Part shown: piece by piece, positions 1-8,239 of the stretch | Layout of the letters: every line of letters begins with the position of its first letter | How positions within the stretch are numbered: the stretch's first letter is position 1 | Source of the DNA: Candidatus Latescibacterota bacterium | GTDB taxonomy: Bacteria > Latescibacterota > UBA2968 > UBA8231 | Assembly (NCBI GenBank): GCA_022826515.1 | Contig: JAJDUT010000057.1 | Span: 62,001 to 126,000 of the forward strand | Reading direction: 5' to 3' | DNA: 64,000 bases | Notes under the pieces: model-generated | Database searches by the model: none | What the model saw: only the letters and a program-made list of their open reading frames with translations | Told to the model about the DNA's origin: nothing | Translations under genes and position numbers: made by a program

Positions 1-342
1 AACCTGTTCACCCTCGCCGCAGACACCCACAAATTTGAATCCCGCTACCTCGACTCCATGATCGGCCCGCTACCCGCAGCGGCTGACGTCTATCGCAATC
101 GCTCGCCGGTCTATGCCGCCGACCAGCTACGCGACCCGATCGCCATCTTTCAGGGGACCGACGACCAAGTCGTGCCACCGGCCCAAGCCGAGGAGATCGT
201 CGCCTCGTTGCGCCGCCGCAACATACCGCACGTCTATCATTTGTACGAAGGCGAGGGCCACGGCTGGCGCAAACCCGAGACCGTGCGGGCCTTCTACCAA
301 GCCTGCGATGCCTTCCTCCGCCAGCACGTCCTCTTCGCCTAA
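1..342 (+). CDS. S9 prolyl-oligopeptidase family peptidase, C-terminal end (partial)
   Basis: The reading frame is open from the first base, so the gene begins upstream of the window and only about 113 residues are seen. These look like the end of an alpha/beta-hydrolase peptidase of the S9 (acylaminoacyl-peptidase/DPP) type. The catalytic Asp is in GTDDQVVPP and the catalytic His in EGEGHGW, spaced as usual, and the chain stops about 28 residues after the His. The nucleophile Ser lies outside the window. The enzyme would release dipeptides or acyl-amino acids from peptides. It is followed after 22 bp by gatB on the same strand. The family call is good; substrate and localisation cannot be judged. 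Confidence 0.8.
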   Translation, partial: NLFTLAADTHKFESRYLDSMIGPLPAAADVYRNRSPVYAADQLRDPIAIFQGTDDQVVPPAQAEEIVASLRRRNIPHVYHLYEGEGHGWRKPETVRAFYQACDAFLRQHVLFA

Positions 343-364
343 AGCACGCCCAAAGGAGCATCCC

Positions 365-1795
365 TTGCCCTACGAAACCGTCATCGGCATGGAAGTCCAC
401 GTCGAGTTGCAAACCGCCTCCAAGATGTTTTGCGCCTGCGCGGCCGATCACTTTCAGGTGGCGGCCAACACCCACATCTGCCCGGTGTGCACTGGCCAGC
501 CCGGTGCCTTGCCCGTAATCAACTGCCGCGCCGTCGAGCTGACGGTTATGACCGGCATGGCCCTCCATTGCCAAGTCAAGCCTAGCAGCGTTTTTGCGCG
601 CAAAAACTACGTCTATCCCGACCTGCCCAAGGGCTACCAGATCTCGCAATACGAGCAGCCCCTGTGCGAGAGCGGCTGGATCGAGATCGACGGCGAGAGC
701 GGCCCCAAGCAAATCGGCGTCGTCCGCGTCCACCTCGAAGAAGACACCGGCAAGCTCCAGCACACCGGTAGCTCCAGCCTGATCGACTACAACCGCGTCG
801 GCGTGCCCCTGATGGAAATCGTCACCGACTCCTCGCTCCGCTCGGCCGACGAGAGCTATTCGTACCTGACCCAAATCCGCCAAATCGTCCGCTACCTAGG
901 CGCGTCCTCCGGCGACATGGAGAAAGGGGCCATGCGCTGCGAGGCCAACATCTCGATCCGGCCTGTGGGCAGCCGCGAATTGGGCACCAAGGTCGAGGTC
1001 AAAAACCTCAATTCCTTCCGCGCCGTGCGCAGCGCCATCGCCTATGAAGCCGAGCGCCAGCAACAGATCATCGAAGCCGGCGGCCACGTCCAGCAAGAGA
1101 CCATGGGCTGGGACGAACGCGCCAACATCACCCGTCCGCAGCGCAGTAAAGAGACCTCGGACGACTACCGCTACTTCCCGGAGCCAGACCTGCTCGTCGC
1201 CGAGTTAGACGACGAGTGGATCGCCCGAGTCCACGCCAGCTTGCCCGAGCTGCCCGCTGCTAAGGCCGAGCGCTTTGCCGACGCCTACGGACTCAATCCC
1301 CAAGAAGTCGCCGCCTTGGTCGAGGACCATGCCGTGGCCGCGTATTTCGAAGAGGCTGCACAGGTACAAGGCGCAGATCCCAAACAGGTGGGCCACTGGA
1401 TCACCGGGGAGGTTTTTCGCCGCCTCAATGCCGAGGGCCGGTCGATTGAAGAAGTCGAAGTTCAGCCAGCCGCGCTGGTCGAGCTGCTCGCCTTAGTCAA
1501 AAAGGGCACGATCAACCAAAACGCGGCTCGCGAAGTCTTTGGCCAACTGTGGGAACAGGGCGGCTCGCCCACCGAGATCGTCGCCGCGCGCGGCCTCGGG
1601 CAAATCTCCGACAGTAGGGAACTCGACCAAGCAGTAGCCGAAGTGATCGCCGCGCATCCCGACGCCGTCGAAAAAATCAAGGGCGGCAACCACAACACCG
1701 TACAATTTTTGATGGGTCAAGTAATGCGGGCGACGCGGGGGAAGGCCAATCCGCAGCTCGTGCAAGAATTGTTGCGCCAGCAGTTGGAGATATAA
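365..1795 (+). CDS. gatB: Aspartyl/glutamyl-tRNA amidotransferase subunit B
   Basis: GatB of the GatCAB complex, which converts misacylated Glu-tRNA(Gln) or Asp-tRNA(Asn) to the correct amide in the cytoplasm. The N-terminus YETVIGMEVHVELQT is the family hallmark. The segments CPVCTGQPG, RKNYVYPDLPKGYQISQYE and EVKNLNSFR follow, and the C-terminus is a YqeY/tail domain with GGNHNTVQFLMGQVM. I start it at TTG 365, because AAAGGAG lies at 352-358 with good spacing and this gives 476 residues, the usual GatB length. Earlier in-frame ATGs would add an unrelated 80-residue leader overlapping the S9 peptidase. gatA and gatC are not in the window. Confidence 0.95.
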   Translation: MPYETVIGMEVHVELQTASKMFCACAADHFQVAANTHICPVCTGQPGALPVINCRAVELTVMTGMALHCQVKPSSVFARKNYVYPDLPKGYQISQYEQPLCESGWIEIDGESGPKQIGVVRVHLEEDTGKLQHTGSSSLIDYNRVGVPLMEIVTDSSLRSADESYSYLTQIRQIVRYLGASSGDMEKGAMRCEANISIRPVGSRELGTKVEVKNLNSFRAVRSAIAYEAERQQQIIEAGGHVQQETMGWDERANITRPQRSKETSDDYRYFPEPDLLVAELDDEWIARVHASLPELPAAKAERFADAYGLNPQEVAALVEDHAVAAYFEEAAQVQGADPKQVGHWITGEVFRRLNAEGRSIEEVEVQPAALVELLALVKKGTINQNAAREVFGQLWEQGGSPTEIVAARGLGQISDSRELDQAVAEVIAAHPDAVEKIKGGNHNTVQFLMGQVMRATRGKANPQLVQELLRQQLEI

Positions 1796-1853
1796 AGTCG
1801 GCTCTCAAGAGTCAGCTAACGCCGCGCTGGATCCACTGAATCCACATCTGCCC

Positions 1854-1883
1854 TTGATGATAGCCGGGCAATTCTGTTATATT
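1854..1883 (+). promoter_or_regulatory. Putative hsdM promoter
   Basis: TTGATG (1854-1859) and TATATT (1878-1883) are separated by 18 bp, a good sigma-70 match. Transcription would start about 7 bp after the -10 box, at or next to the ATG at 1891. No Shine-Dalgarno is seen before that ATG, so the transcript may be leaderless. The -10 box lies inside the palindromic operator. Confidence 0.5.
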
Positions 1884-1910
1884 AACAGCCATGACAAATA
1901 TAACAGAATT
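1870..1910 (+). promoter_or_regulatory. Palindromic operator over the hsdM start codon
   Basis: CTGTTA-TAT-TAACAG (1874-1888) is a perfect 6+3+6 palindrome. A third half-site TAACAG lies at 1901-1906, 18 bp after the previous one. The outer arms AATTCTGTTATA (1870-1881) and TATAACAGAATT (1899-1910) also form a perfect 12-bp inverted repeat that brackets the ATG at 1891. The site overlaps the -10 box and the first codons of a gene whose product begins with a helix-turn-helix. Autorepression in the manner of restriction-modification controller proteins is therefore likely (inference). Confidence 0.6.
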
Positions 1911-3720
1911 ATCCGACATTCCGGCCGTGTTGCGCGCCATCCGCGCCCGCCTCGACCTCTCCCAAGAGCAACTCGCCGAGCGGCTCGGCGTCTCCTTTGC
2001 CAGCATCAACCGTTGGGAGGGCGGCGCGATCAAGCCGCAGAAGGCCGCGCAGGAGGCCATCGCCGCACTCGCTGTCGAAGCAGGCGTTGACGCGACCGAG
2101 CCAACCGAAGCGGCCGTGCGCGTGACTCAGCGGCGGAAAGGCAAAGGCCGTGCGGCCGTGCCTTCGACCAAGCCCATGGAGCAAATGCTGTGGGATGCGG
2201 CTTGCTCCATCCGCGGCGAGAAAGACGCCGCCAAATTCAAGGATTACCTGCTGCCGCTCCTATTCCTCAAGCGGCTGTCCGATGTGTTCGACGACGAGAG
2301 CGAGCGGCTAGTCGAGGAATACGGCGAACGAGACATCGCGCTGGAAATCGCCGAGAGCGACCACGCGCTGCTGCGCTTTTACCTACCCCCGGAAGCGCGT
2401 TGGGGCATCATTAGCGGTCGCGAAAGTTACGAGTGGCCGACCGACGACCAAGGGCGCAGCACGCAGCCGAGGGACATCGGCGAGCATCTGACCAAGGCGG
2501 TGCGGGCAGTCGCGCGGCAGAATCCCTCGCTTGCGGGCGTCATCGACTTTGTCGATTTCGCCGCCGAGCGCAATGGCGAACGCGACATCAACCCGTCCAA
2601 GCTCGCCGCAGTCATCGAGACCTTTTCCGATCCGCGCTATCGGCTCGGCCTCGCCGACGTGCAGCCAGATTTCCTCGGCCGCGCCTACGAGTATCTGCTG
2701 CGCAAGTTCGCCGAAGGTTCCGGCCAGAGTGCGGGCGAATTCTTTACCCCCACCGAGGTCGGCTTCCTCATGGCGCATATCATGCGCCCTCGGCCCGGCG
2801 AGGATTGCCACGACTACGCCTGCGGCTCGGCTGGTTTGCTCGTCAAGCTCCAACTCATCGCCCGCGAACTCGACCCCACTAGCCGCGTACCGCTCAAGCT
2901 CTACGGCCAAGAACTGCAAGCCGAGAGCTACGCCGTCGCCCGCATGAATGGGATCATCCACGACATGGAGGTGGAAATCGAGCGCGGCGACACCATGATT
3001 AATCCCAAGTTCAAGACTGCGACCGGCCAGATCGCCACCCACGACATCGTGGTCGCCAATCCCATGTGGAACCAGCCGTTCAGTCCGGAACTGTTCGCCA
3101 ATGACCCATTCGACCGCTTCCGCACCCAAGGCGGCGCGACCACCGGCAAGGGCGATTGGGCTTGGCTCCAGCATACTCTCGCCTGCCTGAACGAACGCGG
3201 GCGAGCTGCGGTAGTACTCGACACCGGCGCGGTGACGCGCGGATCGGGTGCCAAACACGAGGACCGGGAGCGCAACATCCGCAAATGGTTCGTGGACCAC
3301 GATCTGATCGACGGCGTGATCCTGTTACCGGATAATCTCTTCTATAACACCAGCGCCGCCGGCGTGATCATGGTGCTGTCGAAGCGCAAGCCCGAGGCGC
3401 GGCAGGGCAAGATCGTGTTGCTCAACGCCAGCAAGCGCGTGGGCAAGGGACGGCCCAAGAATTTTATCCCGGAGGAGGACATTCGGCTGATTGCGACAGC
3501 GTTTGCGAAGGGGGAGCCGGTGGAGGGGGAGGTTGCTGTTATCACGCGAGAGCAGGCGGAGGGGGCGGATTATAACTTGAGTCCGAGCCGGTGGGTGGGG
3601 CAGACGGATGCAGTGTCTCAGCGTCCGATTAAGGAAATCATTGCCGAAATGCAGCGCCTCGATGAAGAGGCCCGCGAGATTGGAGCGTCGATGGCTCAAA
3701 TGTTGGCCCGATTGCAGTAA
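1891..3720 (+). CDS. hsdM: Type I restriction-modification DNA methyltransferase with N-terminal HTH (HsdM)
   Basis: The modification subunit transfers a methyl group from S-adenosylmethionine to adenine as part of an HsdM/HsdS complex. The first ~65 residues are an XRE-type helix-turn-helix (LRLSQ-like segment [20 protein letters not shown]), unusual for HsdM. An HsdM N-terminal helical domain covers roughly residues 95-230. The N6-adenine methylase core follows with GEFFTPTEV, motif [10 protein letters not shown] (~307-316) and motif IV NPMW (~390). The usual motif IV is NPPF/NPPY, so Met replaces the second Pro. It opens a tightly packed operon running to 7426. The HTH together with the start-codon palindrome suggests autoregulation. 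Length 609 aa. Confidence 0.93.
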   Translation: MTNITELSDIPAVLRAIRARLDLSQEQLAERLGVSFASINRWEGGAIKPQKAAQEAIAALAVEAGVDATEPTEAAVRVTQRRKGKGRAAVPSTKPMEQMLWDAACSIRGEKDAAKFKDYLLPLLFLKRLSDVFDDESERLVEEYGERDIALEIAESDHALLRFYLPPEARWGIISGRESYEWPTDDQGRSTQPRDIGEHLTKAVRAVARQNPSLAGVIDFVDFAAERNGERDINPSKLAAVIETFSDPRYRLGLADVQPDFLGRAYEYLLRKFAEGSGQSAGEFFTPTEVGFLMAHIMRPRPGEDCHDYACGSAGLLVKLQLIARELDPTSRVPLKLYGQELQAESYAVARMNGIIHDMEVEIERGDTMINPKFKTATGQIATHDIVVANPMWNQPFSPELFANDPFDRFRTQGGATTGKGDWAWLQHTLACLNERGRAAVVLDTGAVTRGSGAKHEDRERNIRKWFVDHDLIDGVILLPDNLFYNTSAAGVIMVLSKRKPEARQGKIVLLNASKRVGKGRPKNFIPEEDIRLIATAFAKGEPVEGEVAVITREQAEGADYNLSPSRWVGQTDAVSQRPIKEIIAEMQRLDEEAREIGASMAQMLARLQ

Positions 3721-3752
3721 GCGCACACTCAATGGCATAAGGAGGCAAGAAA

Positions 3753-4133
3753 ATGGGAGCGACACACGTAACAGTCAGGATCACGAACCCCGCTGACTCG
3801 GACAGGTACTGGGAGGGACTATTCTTGGTCGATACAGGAGCCACAGATTCCCTTGTGCCCAGACCGCATCTGGAGGCTATCGGCTTGGAGCCCGAGGGAA
3901 AGCGCGTGTATGAGCTGGCCGATGACAGCGAGATCGCAGTGGACGTCGCCGTTGCCAAGATCGAGTTCATGGGCGAGTTCGTCGGCGGGACGGTCGTCTT
4001 CGGCGACGCCGACGCAGAGCCGCTGCTGGGCGTGACGGCGCTGGAATCCGTCGGCATAGAAGTGGATCCGGTGAATCAGCGGCTAAAGAGGCTGCCGGCC
4101 GTGCGGCTCAAGGGAATGGCAGATTTGCGATGA
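3753..4133 (+). CDS. Clan AA (retropepsin-like) aspartic protease
   Basis: A 126-residue single-domain aspartic protease of the bacterial retropepsin-like type, probably active as a homodimer. The catalytic motif DTGAT is at residues 27-31 (FLVDTGATDSLVP). The flap region has ELADDSEIAVDVAVAKIEF, and the second hydrophobic-Gly element is PLLGVTALESVGIEVD near the C-terminus. AAGGAGG just before the ATG fixes the start. It lies 32 bp after hsdM and overlaps the next small ORF by ATGA. Similar stand-alone proteases occur in toxin-antitoxin and mobile contexts. A role in processing an R-M or TIR component is only a guess. Confidence 0.8.
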   Translation: MGATHVTVRITNPADSDRYWEGLFLVDTGATDSLVPRPHLEAIGLEPEGKRVYELADDSEIAVDVAVAKIEFMGEFVGGTVVFGDADAEPLLGVTALESVGIEVDPVNQRLKRLPAVRLKGMADLR

Positions 4134-4231
4134 ATGAAGCGTGGACATGGCGTCCCCTCGGGGAGATGTCCAGAGACATTCTGGCGTTAGCTGAGCGCCT
4201 GTTCACTATGTTGAAGGAGATTGCGAAATGA
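4130..4231 (+). CDS. Small coupled ORF (33 aa) between protease and hsdS
   Basis: The ORF has ATGA overlaps at both ends, with the protease stop (4131-4133) and the hsdS start (4228). The product begins MNEAWTWRPLGEM, which resembles the first residues of a type I specificity subunit, and ends with an amphipathic helix LALAERLFTMLKEIAK. It could be a real coupled mini-protein, or the remnant left when the first recognition domain of a full-length HsdS was deleted. It does carry an internal GAAGGAG close to the hsdS ATG, so at minimum it supplies the hsdS ribosome site. Confidence 0.4.
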   Translation: MNEAWTWRPLGEMSRDILALAERLFTMLKEIAK

Positions 4232-4803
4232 AGAACTGGCGTGAATCCTGCATCGGAGACGAGCTCGAACTCGCCTATGGGAAATCCCTCCCCGCACATG
4301 CACGAGAGCCGGGGCACTTCGTTGTTTTTGGCTCCAATGGCTGTGTTGGACACCATTCTTCACCGCTGGTTTCTGGCCCAGGTATCATAGTCGGGAGGAA
4401 GGGATCTGTTGGCAGCGTCGTTTATTCAACAGACGACTTCTGGCCAATTGACACGACATATTACGTAATCAACCAAAATAATCACAATTGGCGTTTTCTC
4501 TACCATATGTTGTCGAGTATTGGTTTGGAGACCCTGAACAGCCATAGTGCGATTCCCGGCTTAAATCGTGAGAATGTCTATTCCATCCGAGTTCAGTTAC
4601 CTGATAAACACGAACAGCATTCTATTGCGCTAGCGCTTGATACCGTCGAAGATGCCATCGACCTGCACCGCAAGAAAGGCGAGGTCCTTGACGATTTGTT
4701 CAAGGCAATGCTGCACAAGCTGATGATGGGGGAGATACGGGTTGACGACCTCGATTTATCAATAATTGGTAGCTTTCGGTCTCGAGCCTGCAGACAGGAG
4801 TAA
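4228..4803 (+). CDS. hsdS: Half-size type I specificity subunit (HsdS, one recognition domain)
   Basis: Specificity subunit that recognises DNA for the HsdM/HsdR complex. The 191 residues hold a single target recognition domain with the diagnostic run SNGCVGHHSSPLV, GPGIIVGRKGSVG and FWPIDTTYYV. One conserved helical spacer follows (KHEQHSIALALDTVEDAIDLHRKKGEVLDDLFKAMLHKLMMGEI). Normal HsdS is about 400 residues with two such pairs, so this would have to work as a dimer reading a symmetric bipartite site. Base composition drops noticeably here relative to hsdM. It is followed after 7 bp by the TIR gene. Confidence 0.88.
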   Translation: MKNWRESCIGDELELAYGKSLPAHAREPGHFVVFGSNGCVGHHSSPLVSGPGIIVGRKGSVGSVVYSTDDFWPIDTTYYVINQNNHNWRFLYHMLSSIGLETLNSHSAIPGLNRENVYSIRVQLPDKHEQHSIALALDTVEDAIDLHRKKGEVLDDLFKAMLHKLMMGEIRVDDLDLSIIGSFRSRACRQE

Positions 4804-4810
4804 GTTGAAT

Positions 4811-5983
4811 ATGGAAGCCGCAGTACCTTTCGCGCTCCATATCGTTTGGCATCCAAATTACGATATAGGTATGGAAGTCGCGAATCGGCTATTTGAGCAC
4901 TTCGGCGCGAAGCACGATCAGAAGCTGGTGGGGGATACCGGTGTACGCGTAGTCTATCGCAAAGCTGTCGCACCGGGGTCTCAGACCCCCTTACCAATCG
5001 ACTGGCAGAGTGGGAATGTTACCGCCGCAGTGATTCTCGTCGATAATGAGTTGGCGAATGACCCTGCGTGGGCAAAGTATGCTCGTGAAATCGCAGAAGA
5101 AGCAGACATGAAAGGGTTTAGTACCCGCATTTTTCCTGTAGTGATGGAGTCAGGGGCTCTTGATAACATTGGCCTTGAAGAGCAGGTGCTGCGCTGGGAT
5201 CGCTGGGACGGCGAATATAGAGAACGCGAACAACGGCTCTTCAGAGACCTCACGTACGAATTTATCAGAATGCTTAGGCATTATTTGACTCAGCTTCGAC
5301 ATCCGAATGAAGGCGTAGCTAATCTCGAATCCTACTTACGGAACGTCCAAGTCTTTCTCAGCCACTCCAAGCACGATGACCACGGAGAATCTATTGCCAG
5401 AGAAGTCCGCGATTGGCTCCACCATAAGAGTGCTTTGGCAAGTTTCTTGGATATTCAAGACATACCAGCCGGGCTACCCTTCCGGGAAGTTTTACTACAT
5501 CAGATTGAAAACAGTATCATCGTGATAGTGTACACGGACTCCTATTCGTCACGAGAATGGTGTCGGCGAGAGGTCATCGAGGCCAAGAAACAACAGGTCC
5601 CGATGATTGTTTTTGACTGCTTGCGCGGCATCGATCCAAGAAGTATTCCTTATATGGGTAACGTGCCATTCGTGCGGATGGATTCGGATCAAGGGGATCA
5701 GATTGGGACGGGCATCGGATGTCTGCTTGACGAAGTTTTCTGGACCTACATCTGGTTCTGTAGCGTCGAACGCTTTAGGGCAGAGCACTCCGATGTACTG
5801 TTCATGGCTCGGCCCCCCGAGCTGATCGCGCTGGCGACGCTACTAGAGCATCAGGGTGAAGCCGATTCAACAATCGTGTATCCAGATCCGCCATTGGGTA
5901 CTGACGAAGCTCAGTTATTTTTAAAAGTTGCCCCGAATGTGCGTACCCATACACTATCCAAATGGATGGAGGAAGTACTATGA
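4811..5983 (+). CDS. Tandem TIR-domain protein
   Basis: A 390-residue protein with two TIR-like domains. Domain 1 (about residues 7-155) starts FALHIVWHPNYDIG and has W87 with E93 in the catalytic-helix position. Domain 2 (about 178-290) is a canonical TIR: VFLSHSKHDDHGESIA, then SSREWCRREVIEA, where E254 fits the catalytic Glu of TIR NADases. A further ~90 residues follow (WTYIWFC onward) with no recognised fold. Bacterial TIR domains hydrolyse or cyclise NAD+ in immunity; that function here is inferred. The ATG at 4811 is chosen because it follows AGGAG and the hsdS stop. The TGA overlaps the next ATG. The gene is AT-richer than the island flanks. Confidence 0.85.
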   Translation: MEAAVPFALHIVWHPNYDIGMEVANRLFEHFGAKHDQKLVGDTGVRVVYRKAVAPGSQTPLPIDWQSGNVTAAVILVDNELANDPAWAKYAREIAEEADMKGFSTRIFPVVMESGALDNIGLEEQVLRWDRWDGEYREREQRLFRDLTYEFIRMLRHYLTQLRHPNEGVANLESYLRNVQVFLSHSKHDDHGESIAREVRDWLHHKSALASFLDIQDIPAGLPFREVLLHQIENSIIVIVYTDSYSSREWCRREVIEAKKQQVPMIVFDCLRGIDPRSIPYMGNVPFVRMDSDQGDQIGTGIGCLLDEVFWTYIWFCSVERFRAEHSDVLFMARPPELIALATLLEHQGEADSTIVYPDPPLGTDEAQLFLKVAPNVRTHTLSKWMEEVL

Positions 5984-6837
5984 TACTCGATAAAAGAAAA
6001 ACAACATCCACAATTGCTATTTCGATATCCGAGAGCCCAGATACGGAAGTACTTGGGCTAAGTGACAGGCATCTGCAAGATGCAGCGGCTAAAATCGCGC
6101 TACATCTGCTCTCTTCTGGGAGAAGCTTGGCTTATGGCGGCGATCTACGTACTAAAGGATTTACAGACCTGTTATTTGAACTGGCCTTGCGCTATCGGGG
6201 ACATCCGCATCACAATGGAATAATTACTGTGACCAACTACTTAGCATGGCCTATTCACATCAGCATGACGGCCGACGAACTCGAGGAATATGTCGCAGAA
6301 TACCATGGAACCGCCCAACTCGTCCTCGTTGGGGAGGATGGGAAGCGGCTGTCGATGGAAGACCGCAAGGCACTATCATCTCGTAAACCCGATGCTAGCG
6401 AGAGGTCAAACGGACTGACAGCTATGCGACAGGTCATGTGCGTGGAAACAGATGCGCGCATTTTGCTCGGTGGGCACGTAGAGGATTACAAAGGGCGGAT
6501 GCCGGGTATCGCCGAAGAAGCGTTGCTGTCGCTTCAAGTCAACCAGCCAGTATTCCTAATAGGCGGTTTTGGCGGCTGTGCGCGTGACATTGCGGAAACT
6601 GTCGGACTTGTGGAGCCTTGGGCTGGCTCCCGCCAAGTTTGGTCGGGCCGGGAGCGGTTCAAATGCTATGGACCAGACAGCTTACACAACGGACTTTCCA
6701 CTGAAGAAAACCAGCTACTCGTCCGGACGCCGTATATCGACCAGTCAATGAGCTTGGTCATGCAAGGTCTTCGTAGGCTACAAACCAAAGACGACCTAAA
6801 CCAAGAGGAAGGTAACTATGCACAAGGTATTTATTAG
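5980..6837 (+). CDS. SLOG-superfamily nucleotide-binding protein
   Basis: 285 residues from ATG 5980, preceded by GGAGGAAG and overlapping the TIR stop as ATGA. The N-terminal ~90 residues show a Rossmann-like SLOG (LOG/DprA-like) pattern. This comprises TIAISISESPD, GLSDRHLQDAAAKIALHLL, the Gly-rich loop LAYGGDLRTKGFT (~50-62) and FELALRY. Later come ARILLGGHVEDYKGRMPGIAEEALLSL and VFLIGGFGGCARDIAE, a second nucleotide-loop-like segment typical of the same fold. In Thoeris, a SLOG domain in ThsA senses the TIR-made signal. Here SLOG is a separate protein lacking the SIR2 NADase. A ligand-sensing or signal-gating role is inference. Confidence 0.72.
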   Translation: MILDKRKTTSTIAISISESPDTEVLGLSDRHLQDAAAKIALHLLSSGRSLAYGGDLRTKGFTDLLFELALRYRGHPHHNGIITVTNYLAWPIHISMTADELEEYVAEYHGTAQLVLVGEDGKRLSMEDRKALSSRKPDASERSNGLTAMRQVMCVETDARILLGGHVEDYKGRMPGIAEEALLSLQVNQPVFLIGGFGGCARDIAETVGLVEPWAGSRQVWSGRERFKCYGPDSLHNGLSTEENQLLVRTPYIDQSMSLVMQGLRRLQTKDDLNQEEGNYAQGIY

Positions 6838-7426
6838 CTATCACCACGAAAACGATCAGTATTACAAAAATGCCTTGGTCGAATTCGGCTACCAGCATTC
6901 GATATTCATCGATGTCTCAGTCGATACCGGAGACATTCCTGATTATCTAGATGATCAGCGCATACGCGAGATAATCAGAGACGAATATTTGCGAGACTCT
7001 ACGGTTACGATCGTCTTGGTTGGAACTGATACAAAACGCAGAAAACACGTGGACTGGGAGATATATTCCAGTATGTATAACGGTATTGTCAACAAAAAAT
7101 CCGGAATTGTGGTTATCAATCTGCCAAGTACATCGGATCTATGTACGGTAGCACACGAAGGCGAAAAAGAAGCTCTCTATCCAGATATCTCTTCGTGGGT
7201 ATCGATCTCTACTAGGGAGGAATACGAATGGCGGTATCCGTACATGCCAGATCGCCTTATTGATAATCTACTAACTCCAAAGGCTAAAATATCTGTTGTG
7301 CCATGGAACAGAATTAACGCAGCAAGTCTTAAATTTCTAGTTGACATAGCCTTCAATGATCGTGGCCGTTGTGAGTATGACTTGAGCCGACCAATGAGGC
7401 GGGCCAACTCTCAATTTACTCAGTAA
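6818..7426 (+). CDS. ThsB-like TIR protein (MTH538/DUF1863 type)
   Basis: 202 residues. The N-terminal domain matches the ThsB-like TIR family: KVFISYHHENDQYYKNAL, FIDVSVDTGDI, IREIIRDEYLRDSTVTIVLVG and KRRKHVDWEIYSSM. E81 in VDWEI corresponds to the catalytic Glu expected for cyclic-ADP-ribose-type signal synthesis. The last ~70 residues contain no motif I recognise. The start overlaps the SLOG gene by 20 bp behind GAGGAAGG, so the two are co-translated. Family knowledge: ThsB proteins detect phage and make an ADP-ribose isomer signal. Whether this copy does so is inferred from the motif and from its SLOG partner. Confidence 0.85.
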   Translation: MHKVFISYHHENDQYYKNALVEFGYQHSIFIDVSVDTGDIPDYLDDQRIREIIRDEYLRDSTVTIVLVGTDTKRRKHVDWEIYSSMYNGIVNKKSGIVVINLPSTSDLCTVAHEGEKEALYPDISSWVSISTREEYEWRYPYMPDRLIDNLLTPKAKISVVPWNRINAASLKFLVDIAFNDRGRCEYDLSRPMRRANSQFTQ

Positions 7427-7532
7427 AGAGCACTACTCGTATACCAGAGCGGTCGAACAGTATTAGTAGCGTGTCCGATCTAATCACCTATCCATCTCAC
7501 CAAGTTGGACGCTGGCAGCGTGGAAAAGGTCA

Positions 7533-7808
7533 TTGTTATCACCCGATATTATTCCGGTAAACAAGAAGCGGAGAGCCATCGAAAGAGCCGCGCGGACTGC
7601 GTTGCATAGGATGCTGCCGCCGGGAATGAAGTATCACATTCTGCACCACCAATCGCGTTCCCACTACGGATTGCAGGTGGCAGATTACTGTTGCTGGGCG
7701 ATTTTCCGGAAATGGCAAACAGGAGAGAGAACTTGGTACGACCGTATCAAGCCTGCGGTACGCAGTGAACTTGAACTTTTCCGCGCCCAGTCAAAGTACT
7801 ACTACTGA
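7533..7808 (+). pseudogene. DUF3800 protein, C-terminal remnant
   Basis: Only the end of a DUF3800 family protein is left: DIIPVNKKRRAIERAARTAL, MLPPGMKYHILHHQSRSHYGLQVADYCCWAIFRKW and a final helix. Intact members are about 230 residues with an N-terminal RNase H-like half. That part is absent, and the region back to the TIR gene (7427-7532) has no matching frame. The likely start TTG at 7533 has no ribosome site. DUF3800 genes are frequent in defence islands, so this is probably debris from an earlier insertion. Confidence 0.65.
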
Positions 7809-8239
7809 TGGGCAATATGATCAAAAAAAATGCCCCCCCCGACTACTCCGTTACCGGAGAGTTCTCACCTGGAGCGCTTGTCATCGGGGGGGAACCTTTT
7901 GACATCGGGCTATATGAATCATACCCGACCGCCCCTCCTGACCACCCGGGGGCATCCTAAGGGGATACCGTCGTCAGGAGAGGACTTTAACTTGATGAAA
8001 AATGTACTCTCCGAGGCGGGCGCATGTCAAGGTATGGCCGATGCGCGTTGGAAACGCCTGTGAGACCGTAGGTTGGCTTATTCTGGCTATTCTGGCTTAT
8101 TCGTGGAACTGACCACGCATCTGGTTCGGAAGCTATGACAAACTGTGACACGGAGCTATGACATGGCATACTGGGACAAGCCATCACAGAATCGTGGGAG
8201 AATCGTGAAACGGCATCTGGTGTGTACGGAGGTGCTATC
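7809..8239. other. Non-coding stretch before hsdR, no gene recognised
   Basis: About 430 bp with no supportable reading frame. A short Gly/Pro-like ORF here is not convincing. It contains C-tracts and G-tracts (7832-7840, 7887-7893) and local direct repeats such as GGCTTATTCTGGCTATTCTGG near 8074-8097 and repeated GCTATGACA near 8132 and 8154. It looks like decayed insertion debris between the TIR module and hsdR. Confidence 0.5.

Noticed and set aside
2383..3300. 305-codon antisense frame opposite hsdM
   Set aside because: The plus strand encodes clear HsdM motifs. Long antisense frames are expected in GC-rich genes, and this one resembles no family.
4811..7426. Classical Thoeris
   Set aside because: No SIR2 or other known ThsA effector domain is fused to the SLOG protein, and there is an extra tandem-TIR gene. 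Related, but not the standard two-gene system.
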